A stretch of DNA of 64,000 nucleotides from Flavihumibacter fluvii (GTDB lineage Bacteria > Bacteroidota > Bacteroidia > Chitinophagales > Chitinophagaceae), in assembly GCF_018595675.2 (NCBI RefSeq), contig NZ_CP092333.1, positions 2,876,001-2,940,000 of the forward strand, in the 5' to 3' direction. The position numbers were made by a program, and so were the translations under genes. Below, piece by piece: positions 62,454 to 64,000 of this stretch. The notes beneath the pieces are model-generated. The model did no database searches, was not told the origin of the DNA, and was given only the letters and a program-made list of their open reading frames with translations. How positions within the stretch are numbered: the stretch's first letter is position 1; each line of letters begins with the position of its first letter.

Positions 62454-64000
62454 CTATTCCTTCACCCCCACCACCGTCAGCTTCTTCTCCCTTACCAGCT
62501 CATTAAACTTCGCCAGATCTTCCTTCTTCAATTTCGCCAGCTTCGCTAATTCAATATCACACTTCCCAGCAATATCTGCATACACATCACGCGACTGTTT
62601 CGAAGGCGCCATATTTCCGCTGTTGGCGGCGTTGAAGACACCGGCGAGTTTGTCGTTGAGGCGGATCGGGTAATTCAGTACATCCTGGCCGCTCTTGGCC
62701 CTGGTCTGGTAGAGGGCTTCTTCGATGGTGGTGAGTTGCTTCGAAAGGGTATCGGCGGCGGCTTTCACATCAGCCGGACAATCCTTGCCCTGGCGCGCTT
62801 CAAAATCGGTTAACTGCCCGCGGATCGAACGGATATCCTTAATGCCTTTCTGCACTTCATTGAACTTATCCTGGGCCTGCTTTAAGAAGGCAAACTGCGC
62901 GGTGTAATCTGCAGGACTGATCTTGTAATTGGGATCGCCTTTTACGACAAAGGGCACTTCGGTACTATCATTGCCGACTTTCACCCGGGCGAAATAATTG
63001 CCAGGTGGCGCCGTGATATTTCCCGGTACACCATTCCATAAGATCATGCCCTCGATCTTCTCGCCGGTGCCATATAAAAGGTTCCAGACAAAGCGGTTCA
63101 TGCCGGCTCGGATATCTAATTTATTGTCTTTGTCATCGGGTGTAAAGGTTTTAATCAGTTTGTGCTCAGCATCAAAAATGCTTACGGAAGATTTGCTGCT
63201 GGTATCTGCTGCATAAAAATTCACTATCGCACCGGCGATCGGATTTGCACCGGCATTGGTGGGCGCAGAAGCCCGATACCCACCACCCGCATCACCGGGG
63301 ATGCGCCATACTTCATTCACCGGAAACACATGCAGCTTCTTGCTGGTGATCGCGGGGTCGAATTGCTGAACTGTCGTGAGGTCATCCAGCACCCAGAAGG
63401 CACGGCCCTGGGTGGCCACGACCAGGTCATTGTCTTTAATGGTGAGGTCGGTAATGGGCACCATGGGCAGGTTCAGCTGGAAAGGTTTCCAGCTAGCACC
63501 ATCATTGTAACTGATGTACATGCCGTATTCGGTTCCGGCATAGAGCAGTCCATCGCGCTTATGGTCGGCACGCATCACCCGCGTGAAATGCAGGGGCGCG
63601 ATACCGTTCGTGATCAGGGTCCAGGTTTTGCCGTAGTCGGTCGTCTTGTAGATATAGGGCGCGAAATCATCCAGCTTATAGCGCGTGCCGGTGAGGTAGG
63701 CCACACCCTTTTTCGTCGGATGCGTTTCGATAGCATTCCACATCATCCACTTCGGCGCGGCAGCCGGCGTTACATTGCTCCAGTTCTTGCCGCCATCTGT
63801 ACTGATGTGTACCAGTCCATCGTCGGAGCCGGTCCAGAGCAGGTCTTTTTCCAACGCACTCTCGGTGGCGGTGAAAATGGTGCAATAGTATTCTACAGAA
63901 GTATTGTCCTGCGTAATGGGCCCGCCGCTGGATTTCTGTTTGCTTTTGTCATTGGTGGTGAGGTCAGGCGAGATCTGCTCCCAGCTGGCGCCTTCATTCT
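62454..64000 (-). CDS. BNR/VPS10-type beta-propeller protein, 5' end cut by window
   Basis: The frame stays open to the right edge; about 514 residues are visible, so the N terminus is missing. BNR-type repeats: WTGSDDGLVHISTDGGKNWS, YIYKTTDYGKTWTLI, GTEYGMYISYNDGASWKPF, then AFWVLDDLTTVQQF. A middle beta-sandwich domain and a C-terminal helical region (FAFLKQAQDKFNEVQKGIKD-like) follow. These large secreted propellers are common in Bacteroidota (WD40/YVTN/BNR-like, sortilin-type) and of unknown function. No enzyme motif is seen. Confidence 0.82.
   Translation of the reverse strand, partial: NEGASWEQISPDLTTNDKSKQKSSGGPITQDNTSVEYYCTIFTATESALEKDLLWTGSDDGLVHISTDGGKNWSNVTPAAAPKWMMWNAIETHPTKKGVAYLTGTRYKLDDFAPYIYKTTDYGKTWTLITNGIAPLHFTRVMRADHKRDGLLYAGTEYGMYISYNDGASWKPFQLNLPMVPITDLTIKDNDLVVATQGRAFWVLDDLTTVQQFDPAITSKKLHVFPVNEVWRIPGDAGGGYRASAPTNAGANPIAGAIVNFYAADTSSKSSVSIFDAEHKLIKTFTPDDKDNKLDIRAGMNRFVWNLLYGTGEKIEGMILWNGVPGNITAPPGNYFARVKVGNDSTEVPFVVKGDPNYKISPADYTAQFAFLKQAQDKFNEVQKGIKDIRSIRGQLTDFEARQGKDCPADVKAAADTLSKQLTTIEEALYQTRAKSGQDVLNYPIRLNDKLAGVFNAANSGNMAPSKQSRDVYADIAGKCDIELAKLAKLKKEDLAKFNELVREKKLTVVGVKE

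Noticed and set aside
1-64000. tRNA or rRNA genes
   Set aside because: I looked for clover-leaf-like segments and conserved rRNA words in gaps and saw none, but cannot run a covariance search.

Overview
The window looks like a chromosome segment of a Bacteroidota bacterium, most likely in or near Chitinophagaceae (inference). Pointers are a very large PKD protein ending in a gliding-motility/type IX secretion C-terminal domain, a 7TMR-DISM histidine kinase, TPR histidine kinases, PorT-like outer membrane proteins, TIGR03643, DUF892 and DUF4142 proteins, and candidate -7 elements of the Bacteroidota form TAnnTTTG. Both window edges cut genes: a FIST-domain protein on the left and a BNR-type propeller protein on the right.

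Layout. 1-6.1 kb: FIST protein and three tandem histidine kinases with near-identical transmitters but different input regions; a fourth paralogue lies at 43.2-45.1 kb. 6.1-10.4 kb: TMEM175-like channel, soluble transhydrogenase, a decayed AraC-type remnant and a GMC oxidoreductase. 10.5-17.2 kb: DinB protein, sulfatase plus outer-membrane protein, and a beta-helix plus Tat-exported barrel-like protein. 17.4-21.3 kb: a small AraC regulon with an outer membrane beta-barrel, a 2TM protein with a thioredoxin-reductase-like flavoprotein, AraC, and a short-chain dehydrogenase; the three target promoters share one operator/promoter layout. 21.4-28.3 kb: Tat-exported GH1 enzyme, a secreted unknown, and an operon of acyl-CoA ligase, TIGR03643 and a photolyase-like protein. 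28.4-33.1 kb: Crp-headed cluster of a Rossmann oxidoreductase and secreted proteins. 33.4-43 kb: amidase, ferritin-like DUF892 protein, second Crp regulator, flavin reductase/DUF2071/SDR operon, Hsp20, a graveyard of gene remnants, ABM protein, fatty acid desaturase and GNAT.

45.8-47.6 kb is mostly non-coding, with a long degenerate tandem array of strict 11-bp period, a 37-38 bp direct repeat on both sides of a LytTR gene, and an IS3 transposase fragment. A second 11-bp array headed by the same marker lies just after the 1659-residue PKD protein (47.6-52.6 kb).

52.8-62.4 kb is a visibly AT-richer defence island. On the plus strand is a three-gene CBASS-like operon: an unrecognised protein, a 2TM SLATT-like effector and a CD-NTase. 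On the minus strand, read from 62.1 kb down, come a four-gene set (small helical protein, GHKL ATPase, unrecognised protein, DUF6339) and then Vsr, a C5 cytosine methyltransferase and an EcoRII-like endonuclease with overlapping reading frames. The unrecognised members of these two operons, the AraC operator set and the 11-bp arrays are the most novel items here. All functions are from reading motifs by eye; no database search was run.
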